The notes below the pieces were generated by a model that worked only from the letters and a program-made list of their open reading frames with translations, had not been told where the DNA came from and searched no databases. Both the position numbers and the translations under genes were made by a program. Below, in pieces: positions 9,361 to 18,597 of a DNA stretch of 64,000 nucleotides. Position 1 is the stretch's first letter. Every line of letters begins with the position of its first letter. The DNA comes from Methanosarcina flavescens (lineage in GTDB: Archaea; Halobacteriota; Methanosarcinia; Methanosarcinales; Methanosarcinaceae): positions 682,001-746,000 of the forward strand of contig NZ_CP032683.1 in NCBI RefSeq assembly GCF_001304615.2, read 5' to 3'.

Positions 9361-9685
9361 TAAAGTCCCCCATTAAATTAATTGAAATACAGACAAAGCG
9401 GTCTCAACTATAGTGATGTCAGTTGATAATCCGCGGAAAAACCTGAATCCTTTCTTAAAAATATATTCTGATGCCTTATATAGCTTGTTGGCAAAAGTTG
9501 ACTTTCTATTCCTGGCTTTGTTTCCTTACCCTTAGCTCATATCTTGATATCTGATTTGCATTCCTGATTTTCGATTCTCTATTCCTGCTTTACTTTATTT
9601 ACCATGCCCGAGGGCAATTTAAAAAATAAATTTTAGAGTACAAATTCCTGATAAATAATACGTATCAAAATAGTTATTAGGATAT
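9361..9685. other. Intergenic region, promoters only
   Basis: 325 bp between divergent genes. A TATA-like TGATAAATAATA around 9650-9661 lies about 30 bp before the GT2 ATG at 9686, compatible with a short-leader or leaderless transcript. A pyrimidine-rich stretch (9520-9600) holds nothing I can identify. Confidence 0.35.
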
Positions 9686-10834
9686 ATGCTGTATAGGCTG
9701 GACATGCCCTCTCTTTCTATCGTAATGCCTTCCATGAATGAGGAAGAAACAATCCGTATCTGTATAGAGAAAGCTCAGTCTATATTCAAAAAATATGGCA
9801 TAGAAGGGGAGATAATAGTTGCTGACAACTCTTCTGATAGAACCGCAGAGATTGCAGCTTCAATGGGTGCAAAGGTAATAGGCCCGATAAAAGGATATGG
9901 AAATGCTTACCTTAAAGGGCTAGCCGAAGCAAAAGGGGATTATATTGCGATTGCAGATGCCGACAATACATATGACCTGCTTGAGCTTGATAGATTCCTT
10001 GACCCTCTTATGGCAGGAGAAGCGGATTTTATAATGGGCACGCGACTTAAAGGCGATATCAAAAAAGGAGCTATGCCCTGGCTGCACCAGTATATAGGCA
10101 ATCCCTTCCTGACAGCAATGCTGAATTTCCTGTTCGGGACGAGAATTTCGGACGCTCACTGTGGGATGCGAGCTTTTACAAAAGAAGCGCTAGAGAAAAT
10201 GAATCTTAAGACACGTGGCATGGAGCTTGCATCCGAAATGGTGATCGAAGCTGCAAAATGCAGGTTGAGGATTAAAGAAGTCCCCATAACCTATTACTCC
10301 CGCCAGGCTCCTTCCAAACTGCGTTCATTTCAGGACGGATGGAGGCATGTGAGATTTATGATGCTGTACCGCCCCCTGCCATTTCTCTTTCTGCCTGGAG
10401 CCGTAGTTTTTGCGCTCGGAGTCCTGATAACCGGTTCCCTCCTGCTTAGCGGGGATGCGGCAGAGAACAGGCTGCATTCTTTTATTCTGGGTTGTATGCT
10501 TCTGATCTTCGGAGGACAGACACTGTCTACCGGCGGCTATATGAAAACGTACGGCATTATCCGCGGCGTATACCCTAAGAATAAAGGCGGTACTCCAAGC
10601 TGGTTGAATTACCATTCCCTTGAAAAGGAATTGCTTGCAGGTTCACTTATTCTTGGGGCAGGCTTACTGTTAGGACTGAAAGTAGTATACACCTGGATCA
10701 GCTCAGGGTATGGGTCTCTCTCGGAAGTGAGAAGTGCAGTGATTTCAATGGTTTTTGCTTTTATCGGTCTACAGATGATTTTCTCGGCAATTGTCCTGAG
10801 CGTAATGCTCCTTGAAGTGGACACGGACTGGTAA
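9686..10834 (+). CDS. Membrane-anchored GT2 glycosyltransferase (dolichyl-phosphate sugar synthase type)
   Basis: A 382-residue protein with an N-terminal GT-A domain and about four C-terminal membrane helices. The GT2 motifs are SIVMPSMNEEETI, ADNSSDRTAEIA and the metal-binding IADADNTYD (near residue 92). The AHCGMRAF segment is typical of enzymes that move glucose or mannose from a nucleotide sugar to dolichyl or polyprenyl phosphate. ATG at 9686 or the in-frame ATG at 9704 (MPSLSIV) could be the start; the latter matches the usual family N-terminus better. The next gene begins 8 bp downstream. It likely makes a lipid-linked sugar donor for the locus; the sugar is unknown. Confidence 0.88.
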   Translation: MLYRLDMPSLSIVMPSMNEEETIRICIEKAQSIFKKYGIEGEIIVADNSSDRTAEIAASMGAKVIGPIKGYGNAYLKGLAEAKGDYIAIADADNTYDLLELDRFLDPLMAGEADFIMGTRLKGDIKKGAMPWLHQYIGNPFLTAMLNFLFGTRISDAHCGMRAFTKEALEKMNLKTRGMELASEMVIEAAKCRLRIKEVPITYYSRQAPSKLRSFQDGWRHVRFMMLYRPLPFLFLPGAVVFALGVLITGSLLLSGDAAENRLHSFILGCMLLIFGGQTLSTGGYMKTYGIIRGVYPKNKGGTPSWLNYHSLEKELLAGSLILGAGLLLGLKVVYTWISSGYGSLSEVRSAVISMVFAFIGLQMIFSAIVLSVMLLEVDTDW

Positions 10835-10842
10835 GTGATGAG

Positions 10843-12018
10843 ATGAAAATTGCCTTTGTGTACGATGCTGTCTATCCATGGGTCAAAGGCGGCGCAGAAA
10901 TGCGTATCCATGAGCTGGGGAAGCGGCTCCTGGACAGGGGGCACGAAGTACATATTTTCGGAATTAAATGGTGGGAAGGCGAAGATACCTTTGAATATGA
11001 AGGCATTATCCTTCACGGAGTCTGTAAAGCCCGAAATCTGTATGTAAACGGCAGGCGTTCAATTTCCGAGGCAATAATCTTTGCTGCTAAACTGTTCCCG
11101 GAACTCAGGAAAGAAAACTTTGACCTTATAGATGTGAGTGTCTTTCCCTATTTTTCCTGTTTCACCGCAAAAGCAGTCTCAGTCCTGAAAAAAACCCGAT
11201 TAGTGCTTACCTGGCATGAGGTATGGGATGATTACTGGTACGAGTACCTGGGAAAAGCAGGTTTTTTCGGATGGATAGTCGAAAAAATGACCTCAAAATT
11301 ATCTGAAAATAATATTGCAGTTTCAGGCTGGACTAAGGACAGGCTTGAAGCACTGGGGGTTCCGCGAGAGAGAATTACGGTAATCTCCAACGGGATCGAC
11401 CTTAAAAGAGTTTCCGAAATTGAGCCCGAAGGTGGAAAAGTTCACTCAGATTTTGAAAATAAAAAATATGACGTTATTTTTGCAGGCCGCCTTATAAAAG
11501 AAAAAAATGTCGACCTGCTGATTAAAGCTGTAGCACTTCTTAAAGCCGATTTTCCGGAGATCAGGTGCTGTATTGTAGGCGACGGACCAGAGAAGGCAGC
11601 ACTTGTAGAGCTTGCAAAGAGAACCGGAATTTACAGAAATGTAGAGTTTGCAGGTTTCCAGGAGTATGGGGCGTTGATAGGAAAAATCAGGGCTTCAAAG
11701 GTGCTTGTGCTGCCTTCAAGCCGGGAGGGGTTCGGGATGGTGGTTATCGAGGCTTTTGCCTGCGGAGTGCCAGTAGTGACGGTAAGAGCGAAGTACAATG
11801 CTGCGCAGGGGCTGGTTGAAAATGGAGTGGATGGATTTGCTGTGGAGCCTACAGAGGGAGAAATTGCGAAGGCTTTGCATAAAATAATCGGGAAAAACCA
11901 GGACTATAGAAAGATTTCAGAAGCTGCACTTCGAAAAGCTGAAAATTATGATTGGGAGAAAATAATTAAGGAAATTTGTTTAGTTTATGAAGGTTATATG
12001 AAAAAACCCCTAAAATAA
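10843..12018 (+). CDS. GT4 family glycosyltransferase
   Basis: A 391-residue two-Rossmann GT-B enzyme. The N-terminal domain opens with KIAFVYDAVYPWVKGGAEMR, and the C-terminal domain has FAGRLIKEKNVDLLIKA and SSREGFGMVVIEAFACG, the E-x7-E region that binds nucleotide sugar. It is cytoplasmic or peripheral, with no membrane segments. It lies 8 bp after the GT2 gene and is probably co-transcribed. Donor and acceptor cannot be read from sequence. Confidence 0.9.
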   Translation: MKIAFVYDAVYPWVKGGAEMRIHELGKRLLDRGHEVHIFGIKWWEGEDTFEYEGIILHGVCKARNLYVNGRRSISEAIIFAAKLFPELRKENFDLIDVSVFPYFSCFTAKAVSVLKKTRLVLTWHEVWDDYWYEYLGKAGFFGWIVEKMTSKLSENNIAVSGWTKDRLEALGVPRERITVISNGIDLKRVSEIEPEGGKVHSDFENKKYDVIFAGRLIKEKNVDLLIKAVALLKADFPEIRCCIVGDGPEKAALVELAKRTGIYRNVEFAGFQEYGALIGKIRASKVLVLPSSREGFGMVVIEAFACGVPVVTVRAKYNAAQGLVENGVDGFAVEPTEGEIAKALHKIIGKNQDYRKISEAALRKAENYDWEKIIKEICLVYEGYMKKPLK

Positions 12019-12340
12019 GAGTCTTTTTTTCAAAAGGATAAGGAATCTCAGGAAAGCTGTAAGAAGTTCGTTGTTCCGAGGAGAGACAATCAATACCTAA
12101 GTAAACTAATTTTACATATTTAGTGATCTGACTTTACTTATTTAGTAATTTAATTTATTATACTTCTATAAAAAAATAAATAAAATCTAACTTTTATAAG
12201 AAAAGTAATTAAATCTCTACTCCTATTATTTAGTGGGGTATGGAAAAGTATTAAATAAATATCCCATGTCTCAGTAAGCTAGACAGCTGTTTCAGGGTAT
12301 TCATGGCAGTCTGGACTATTAAAAACTTATCATATTTCAG
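12019..12340. other. Intergenic region
   Basis: 322 bp of AT-rich DNA between a GT4 and the next GT2 on the same strand. TATA-like runs occur around 12160-12200. No gene, repeat or RNA was recognised. It suggests that the downstream GT2 begins a new transcription unit. Confidence 0.3.
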
Positions 12341-13435
12341 ATGCCACTTAGGAGCAATTATATCATTGATACTTTTCAAGTATGTGGAGGAAATGTTACG
12401 TACGGTTCGAGAGGTCAATTAGAGAATCGAGGGATCTATACAATAGGATATCCAGCTTATTTTCCAGACGCTTATACTATCCAGAATGATTACATATCGA
12501 ACAAACTTGATCTCTCGATAATAATCCCGGTTTACAATGAAGAAGAAAACATACTTGAACTTTACGAGAAATTGTGCTGTGTTCTTTCGGTACTGGATAA
12601 AAGATATGAGATAATTTTTGTAGATGATGGCTCGACTGACAATACATTCGAGACAATAAAATCGATTCAGGACAGTAATATAAGAATTCTGAGATTTCAG
12701 CGGAACTACGGAAAAGCTGCAGCTCTCTCTTGTGGGTTTAAGAAATCGAGAGGAGAGTATGTTATTACTATGGATGGAGATCTGCAGGATGACCCCAAAG
12801 AAATTCCAAGATTCCTTGAGAAATTAAAAGAATTTGATATGGTTTCCGGCTGGAAGGTCAAAAGACAGGATCCCTTATCAAAAACTCTTCCCTCAAAATG
12901 CTTCAATAAATTAACCCGATTTATCACAGGAGTAAAAATTAATGATTTTAACTGCGGATACAAAGGATACCGAAAAGAGGTTGTAAAAAATATAAATTTA
13001 TATGGAGAGTTTCATCGTTATATTCCGGCTCTAGCTCACTGGAGAGGTTATACTGTAGGGGAAATAGAGGTCGAGCATCATCCTAGAATCCACGGAAAAT
13101 CGAAGTACGGAGCCGAAAGACTATTGAAAGGTTGCCTTGACCTGATGACAGTCACTTTTTTAATGCTGTATAAGAAAAGGCCTCTGCATGTGTTCGGCGG
13201 CATAGGTCTGGTACTGGGTTTTTCAGGGATAGTTATTTCTATATACCTTTTCTCGCTATGGGTCACAGGTACAGGGATAGGGGATAGGCCTCTTCTTATG
13301 CTGGGGATACTGCTTACAGTAATAGGAGCCCAATTTATTTCCCTTGGATTGATCGGAGAACTGATCACAAACTCCAGAAACAATGATGACTACATTATAA
13401 AGTTTGATAGCTATGAACTGGAAAACGGCAGGTAA
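12341..13435 (+). CDS. GT2 glycosyltransferase with C-terminal membrane helices
   Basis: A 364-residue polyprenyl-phosphate sugar transferase of the ArnC/DPM1/GtrB type. Motifs are IIPVYNEEENI (about 66), FVDDGSTDNT (about 95), TMDGDLQDDP (about 145) and HGKSKYGAERLLKG (about 250). Two membrane helices follow (about 285-310 and 320-345). The first ~60 residues before the GT2 core are unusual for the family and hold no recognised domain; no in-frame ATG occurs before the core, so ATG 12341 is kept. Its end overlaps the next gene, indicating co-translation. Confidence 0.86.
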   Translation: MPLRSNYIIDTFQVCGGNVTYGSRGQLENRGIYTIGYPAYFPDAYTIQNDYISNKLDLSIIIPVYNEEENILELYEKLCCVLSVLDKRYEIIFVDDGSTDNTFETIKSIQDSNIRILRFQRNYGKAAALSCGFKKSRGEYVITMDGDLQDDPKEIPRFLEKLKEFDMVSGWKVKRQDPLSKTLPSKCFNKLTRFITGVKINDFNCGYKGYRKEVVKNINLYGEFHRYIPALAHWRGYTVGEIEVEHHPRIHGKSKYGAERLLKGCLDLMTVTFLMLYKKRPLHVFGGIGLVLGFSGIVISIYLFSLWVTGTGIGDRPLLMLGILLTVIGAQFISLGLIGELITNSRNNDDYIIKFDSYELENGR

Positions 13436-14306
13436 ATTCACAGTTAGCCTGGGGCTGCTATGGTATCTTTTAAGTAAGCTAGATGTAAAAGCCATTTATG
13501 AAGTTTTTACTGAAATGAATCTAGTTTTGCTCTCCTTTTCCCTGCCTCTTGTAGTTCTCATGTACTTAATGAAAGCTAGAAAGTGGCAAACTTTGCTTAA
13601 CTGCATAGACATCAGGATTCCGATTCTCAGATCTCTTGAAATCATTCTAATAGGCACATTTTACGGGGCTCTTACTCCGGGCAGGACAGGTGAAGTCTCA
13701 AGGGCTTTTTATCTGGACTCTGAGAAATCAAGAAGCATACCAACCATAATAATGGACCGGATAATAGACGTTATCTGCCTGATGTTTTTAAGTGCGCTTG
13801 CAATAGCTTTCTTTTTTAAAGATAGGAATTTAATCTATCTCATGACATTTATGATGTCATTTTCCGCTGTCGGAATAGTCATTATTACAAATGAAAAAGC
13901 AGTTTCTCTGTTTTTTAGGATGTTTTTTAAGAACAAAGAATACAAGGAAAATTATATAAAAACAATGAGGGAAATCATTAAAAATAAAAAAGTTCTTTCC
14001 AAGGTTTTCTTATTAACTTTAGGATATTATCTGGTAAACTTGGTTGTATACTGGATAGTAATAAAATCATTAAGCCCGGCTTTAAATAATATTCTTGCTT
14101 TTTCACTGCCAATAATCGTAGTTCTGGGCAATTTCCCTATATCAATATCCGGATTTGGAATTCGAGAATTTATAAGTGTCACAATCTTCAATCTGCTGGG
14201 CGAAAACTTAGCATACGGATTTTCCTGTCCTGTAATTCTTTATTTTTTAACATCCCTATCCCCGGCACTTTTTGGATTCCTGCTCACTCTAAAAAAACGG
14301 TACTGA
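13413..14306 (+). CDS. LPG-synthase-type/UPF0104 integral membrane protein
   Basis: About 297 residues and roughly eight membrane helices. The family signatures GTFYGALTPGRTGEVSRAF and NFPISISGFGIREF match the lysylphosphatidylglycerol synthase transmembrane family. In glycan loci such proteins are often suggested to act as flippases or in polyprenyl-lipid handling, but this is unproven here. I place the start at ATG 13413 (MNWKTAGKF); a TTG at 13404 is also in frame. It overlaps the upstream GT2 by 23 bp. Confidence 0.82.
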   Translation: MNWKTAGKFTVSLGLLWYLLSKLDVKAIYEVFTEMNLVLLSFSLPLVVLMYLMKARKWQTLLNCIDIRIPILRSLEIILIGTFYGALTPGRTGEVSRAFYLDSEKSRSIPTIIMDRIIDVICLMFLSALAIAFFFKDRNLIYLMTFMMSFSAVGIVIITNEKAVSLFFRMFFKNKEYKENYIKTMREIIKNKKVLSKVFLLTLGYYLVNLVVYWIVIKSLSPALNNILAFSLPIIVVLGNFPISISGFGIREFISVTIFNLLGENLAYGFSCPVILYFLTSLSPALFGFLLTLKKRY

Positions 14307-14507
14307 AAAACCGTATCCATTAATTATAAAAATAAAAAACTTGCTTCAGGTGGATCATTAAGAATTATTAAAACAGGATCTGGAAATAAAACAGTATCTG
14401 GGAATAACTATTAAAGCAATGTAATAAAGTATTACCTAAAAATAATTTATAATCACTGAAAGAAAACAAAGTAAAGAAACTGATATTATAATCCAGGTAG
14501 GGTTAGA

Positions 14508-15137
14508 TTGAATTCTGAGGGAGATAAAGTGGACCAGGCGGAGATACCGATCAACGAAAATTTTCAAAGTGGAAACTACAAAAAATATAATTCCAAAAAT
14601 CCATTAATGGGGATGGTTATATCAAATTTTATTGAAAATTTAAAAGCTGCTGTAACTCCACTGGAGAATATAAATAAAGTCATTGATATCGGCTGTGGGG
14701 AAGGATTTATCATTAACTGTCTTGACTTTCCTGATATTACAGGCGTGGATATCTCTAAAAGCGCACTTAAGCTTGCAAGGGATAAAAACCTGAACTCTAA
14801 TTTGTGTGCAGGAAGCGTGTACGAACTTTCATTCAAAAACGATAGTTTTGACCTTGCTATAGCAACCGAGGTTCTGGAACATCTCGAAGAACCGGAAAGA
14901 GCTATTCAGGAAATCAGGAGGGTCTCAAGAAACTACTGTGTATTCAGCGTACCTAATGAGCCTTATTTCCGCATAATGAACTTCTTAAGAGGGAAGAATC
15001 TAACGCGGTTTGGGAATGATATCGAACACGTTCAGAACTGGAGTTCGGAAGAATTTGTGAAATTACTAAGAAAGTATTTTAAAATTTTAGAGACCCGAAA
15101 ACCCTTCCCCTGGACAATGGTGCTGTGCAAGAAATAA
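14508..15137 (+). CDS. Class I SAM-dependent methyltransferase
   Basis: A 209-residue Methyltransferase_11-type protein. The SAM-binding motif I is VIDIGCGEGFI (near residue 62), then ITGVDISKSALKLA, and motif IV is ATEVLEHLEEPERAIQEI. TTG at 14508 is the first start; GTG at 14529 with GGGAG six nt upstream is equally good. In this setting it may methylate a sugar or lipid-linked intermediate, but the substrate is unknown. Confidence 0.82.
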   Translation: MNSEGDKVDQAEIPINENFQSGNYKKYNSKNPLMGMVISNFIENLKAAVTPLENINKVIDIGCGEGFIINCLDFPDITGVDISKSALKLARDKNLNSNLCAGSVYELSFKNDSFDLAIATEVLEHLEEPERAIQEIRRVSRNYCVFSVPNEPYFRIMNFLRGKNLTRFGNDIEHVQNWSSEEFVKLLRKYFKILETRKPFPWTMVLCKK

Positions 15138-15268
15138 AAATCGATGAGTACACTGGCAGGAAACCTGCGAGCTGGACATTATGAAGTGGAATTGAAAAGA
15201 AATTATCTTAATTAGAACTAATTGAAAAGGAATTACCCTAAAAATTATCTTAATTAGAGCTTGATTTC

Positions 15269-17500
15269 ATGGGCAAAAACATAACAAAACTCAGAAAGCA
15301 GGGGGGATATACTATAGAAATTAAGAAATTTATTGAATCCAGAAAATTAAATTATAAAGATTTTAACAAGCTACGTGAGTATAGTTCGGTTTTAGCACTA
15401 TATGTTTTTCTAACGGTTATATTTACCTACCCGGTTGCATTTAAGATAAAAACCGATATTCCGGGAATGGCTGGAGACTCTTTTCAGTGGATGAGAATAT
15501 TATGGTATACAAAAATAGCTATATTCGAAACAAACTTAACAACTTTAACACACGACAATTTGCTTTTTTACCCGGACGGCATAGAATCAATGCCCTTCCC
15601 TTCAGCATTTAATCAAATAATGTACTTATTGCTATCTCCCTTTTTAGAGCTTCATGTCATTTATACCATTCTCTGGCTGCTAACATTTATAGCAGGAGCA
15701 TTCGGGTGTTACCTGCTTGTAAAATACCTTACAGGAAACAAGTACGCTGCCTTTATTGCAGGGATTGTTTTTGCGTTCTCCCCTTATCATTTTTCAAGAG
15801 GCCTATATTTTTTTGGTGCAACTACAATCCAGTGGATCCCCTTTTGTGCTCTGTATCTTATAAAAACAGTTAAAGAAGGGGGAATAAAAAACCCTATTAT
15901 TGCAGGTGCATTTTTCATTCTCGTAGCAATGAGTGACCTGCAGTATATGGTATTTATGGGGATATTTACAGGACTCGTACTTTTATATGATTTCTACAGG
16001 AATCTGGACCTGAATAAGGGGTTTTTTCTCTCAACGGGAGAAATAACAAAAAAGTATGCAGCTTTTGGGATAGTTAGCTTTTCAGGAATATTGCCTTTAA
16101 CGCTCAATGAAATCCGGATCTCACTCTCAAGCCAGAATTTTTTGAAGCCGGATTACAGCGAGATTTTGAAGCTGTCAAATGATTTTATGAGTTTCTTTAC
16201 CCCCTCCCATTTACATCCTTTTCTGGGTGATTTTACTCTGGATTTTTATTCAAAAGTGCCGAGTTGGCTCCCTGAAAAAGTAAATTTCATAGGTTATGCC
16301 GTGCTTGGACTTTCCATATTTGCTTTTATAAAATTAAGAAAAGATCCTGATGTTAAATTCTGGCTATTTTCCACCCTTTTCTTTTCAGCAGTCAGTCTGG
16401 GACCGGTTCTGATGTTTAATGGAGAGCCGCTGCTCATCAATCAGGGTATAAATCTGCCCCTCCCTCACCAGATATTGTATCAAACCATTCCATTTCTGGA
16501 TAACTGCCGGACAGTTGGCAGATTTTTCGTAATGGCAACACTTGGATACGCTGTGCTTGCAGGGTATAGTCTTTCTGAACTGCTAAAACATAAAATCAGA
16601 AAAAAATCACTCGTTTTTACGGTGATAAGCTGCCTCATAATTCTTGAATATCTCTGCATTCCATATCCAACCTCTTCAGCAGATATTCCAGAGTTTTATC
16701 GCACCATTGGGAATGATAATGAAAATTATGCTTTACTTGAGCTTCCTGCAAATACAAATGGCGGATATATGAATTTTGCTTATCTATATTACCAGACGGT
16801 TCATAAAAAGCCACTAGTAGGCGGTTATGCTGCGAGATACCCTGAAAACGTAAATAATTTCCAGCAAAATACTCCTTTTATCAGGGAACTGACATATGGC
16901 GGTCAGTATCAGAATGACATTGTACGGGAAGACCTTGCAGAAAAAGGGGCTTCCATCCTTAACAAGAATAACATAAGATACGTTATTCTTCACCAGGACC
17001 AGTTATCTAGAGAGCAAATGGATTCTGCAAATAATTTACTGAAAAAAACACTTAATACCGAACCTGAAGTATACCCGGAAGACGGGCTTGTAGTTTATCG
17101 TGTCCAGAAAGAGGAGGAAAAACTGCTTCATTCAATCGCTTTAAAGGATGGCTGGTATCCCCTGGAGGACTGGGGAGGTACGCCTACCCGCTGGATGTCA
17201 GATAACGCAACGCTATCAATATATTCGGATGAAGAAAAAAACGCTACATTAAAATTCCAGACCTACAGTTTCCATCGTCCAAGAACACTGAAAATATATA
17301 GCGGAAAAGATCTCCTGTACACGCAGGCTATAAATCCTGATTATGTTACAGTATCGGCACCTGTATCTCTCAGGAAAGGAGAAAATATCATTCATTTCAA
17401 TGTACGGGAAGGTTCGGAAAGACCGTGTGATATCCCTGAACTGAACAGTAATGACACCAGGGAATTGAGTATAATAGTCCAGAAAATGGAGCTCCTTTAA
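15269..17500 (+). CDS. Large GT-C-like integral membrane protein
   Basis: 743 residues. About ten to twelve membrane helices span residues 40-475, then a soluble C-terminal domain of about 265 residues. The first external loop has an acidic motif (FKIKTDIPGMAGDSFQWM) where GT-C enzymes place their catalytic Asp, and LFYPDGIESMPFPSAFNQ follows. The fold fits polyprenyl-phosphate-sugar-dependent glycosyltransferases, although no specific family is clear. It is the last gene of the rightward half and converges on the GT4 ending at 17584. Its role in transferring sugars outside the membrane is inferred. Confidence 0.72.
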   Translation: MGKNITKLRKQGGYTIEIKKFIESRKLNYKDFNKLREYSSVLALYVFLTVIFTYPVAFKIKTDIPGMAGDSFQWMRILWYTKIAIFETNLTTLTHDNLLFYPDGIESMPFPSAFNQIMYLLLSPFLELHVIYTILWLLTFIAGAFGCYLLVKYLTGNKYAAFIAGIVFAFSPYHFSRGLYFFGATTIQWIPFCALYLIKTVKEGGIKNPIIAGAFFILVAMSDLQYMVFMGIFTGLVLLYDFYRNLDLNKGFFLSTGEITKKYAAFGIVSFSGILPLTLNEIRISLSSQNFLKPDYSEILKLSNDFMSFFTPSHLHPFLGDFTLDFYSKVPSWLPEKVNFIGYAVLGLSIFAFIKLRKDPDVKFWLFSTLFFSAVSLGPVLMFNGEPLLINQGINLPLPHQILYQTIPFLDNCRTVGRFFVMATLGYAVLAGYSLSELLKHKIRKKSLVFTVISCLIILEYLCIPYPTSSADIPEFYRTIGNDNENYALLELPANTNGGYMNFAYLYYQTVHKKPLVGGYAARYPENVNNFQQNTPFIRELTYGGQYQNDIVREDLAEKGASILNKNNIRYVILHQDQLSREQMDSANNLLKKTLNTEPEVYPEDGLVVYRVQKEEEKLLHSIALKDGWYPLEDWGGTPTRWMSDNATLSIYSDEEKNATLKFQTYSFHRPRTLKIYSGKDLLYTQAINPDYVTVSAPVSLRKGENIIHFNVREGSERPCDIPELNSNDTRELSIIVQKMELL

Positions 17501-17583
17501 GCCTTTAATGGGAAGAATAAGGATTTTAAGATTTATCCAGAAAGTAAATTTGAATTTTAGGATTTCCTCAGGAGTTCTTATAA

Positions 17584-18597
17584 CTATGAGGTTCTTAATT
17601 TTTCCGAAAAATCCTCAAAAATCTTCCTTAATTCTTCATCAGTATTGAACAGAATATCATTGTCCTCAAGTTGTTCAGCCAATCCTCCAACATTGGAAGC
17701 TATGACTTTTTTGTTAAATAGTTTGGCTCTGCCCAGCACTCCAGAACTCCAGATCTCCCTGTAAGGAATAAGTATTACATCACTGGCAGTGATCCAGGTA
17801 TCAAAATCCTCATCTGACAGGAATTTTTCCTCAATGTGGATCTGAGGATTTTTAGCTGCCATACGTTTCAGTTCTTGAAGGTAGGAAGTATACATGTCCC
17901 ACTCGATCCTGATTGAACCTACTACGTAAAGATGCATTCTCTTATTGTTAATATTCTGGAACTCCCTGACAGCCCTATCGTACCCTTTGTGTGGCTGAAT
18001 AAATCCAATACACAGGAAAATTACAGCGTTGGAAGGAATCCCAAGTTCTTGTCTTGCCTGAGACTGAGGAATATCTCTGAATTTGTAAAAATATGCATTT
18101 GGAGCTCTTAGTTCGTAATTTTTTCCTGTTAAATCAAAATAATATTGCTTAAAGTCATCAACCTCTTTTTGAGTATGGAAAACGAGTTTGGGGCATAATC
18201 GCCACTTAATCGTTTCTAAAAACCGGGCTGTAGAGTGCCTGTGTGTTCTTGGGAATTCGTGTACGATAACCTCAAGCTTTTTTCTCAGGAGCAGAAAGGT
18301 AAGGTAAAAAGAAAGATGAGTGCATAAAATCCTAAAAAGGTTTTTTCGATTATATTCTTCGTAATAAAAGGATTCATGATATTGAATTATTACCTTATCA
18401 TAAAAGATTGTATACTTTAGAATCTTGAGAAGGTTTGCTCCCCCCTTCAAATTAAGTGTGAAGTCACCTCCATTGCCTTCAAGAGAAATAACATCGACAA
18501 CGTTGCCACCGTTTCTTAAAAACTTTACCATCTGATAGGCATAAGTCCCGATCCCACATTTTTCAGGTGGATATGTCGAAACCATCAAATATTTCAT
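17584..18597 (-). CDS. GT4 family glycosyltransferase
   Basis: A 337-residue GT-B enzyme. It opens with KYLMVSTYPPEKCGIGTYAY, the usual N-terminal glycine-rich loop of GT4 enzymes. The C-terminal half shows FLCIGFIQPHKGYDRAVREF and VILIPYREIWSSGVLGRA. It is the last gene of the leftward glycan operon, and its ATG overlaps the stop of the double GT4 gene by 4 bp (ATGA). Substrates are unknown. Confidence 0.86.
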   Translation of the reverse strand: MKYLMVSTYPPEKCGIGTYAYQMVKFLRNGGNVVDVISLEGNGGDFTLNLKGGANLLKILKYTIFYDKVIIQYHESFYYEEYNRKNLFRILCTHLSFYLTFLLLRKKLEVIVHEFPRTHRHSTARFLETIKWRLCPKLVFHTQKEVDDFKQYYFDLTGKNYELRAPNAYFYKFRDIPQSQARQELGIPSNAVIFLCIGFIQPHKGYDRAVREFQNINNKRMHLYVVGSIRIEWDMYTSYLQELKRMAAKNPQIHIEEKFLSDEDFDTWITASDVILIPYREIWSSGVLGRAKLFNKKVIASNVGGLAEQLEDNDILFNTDEELRKIFEDFSEKLRTS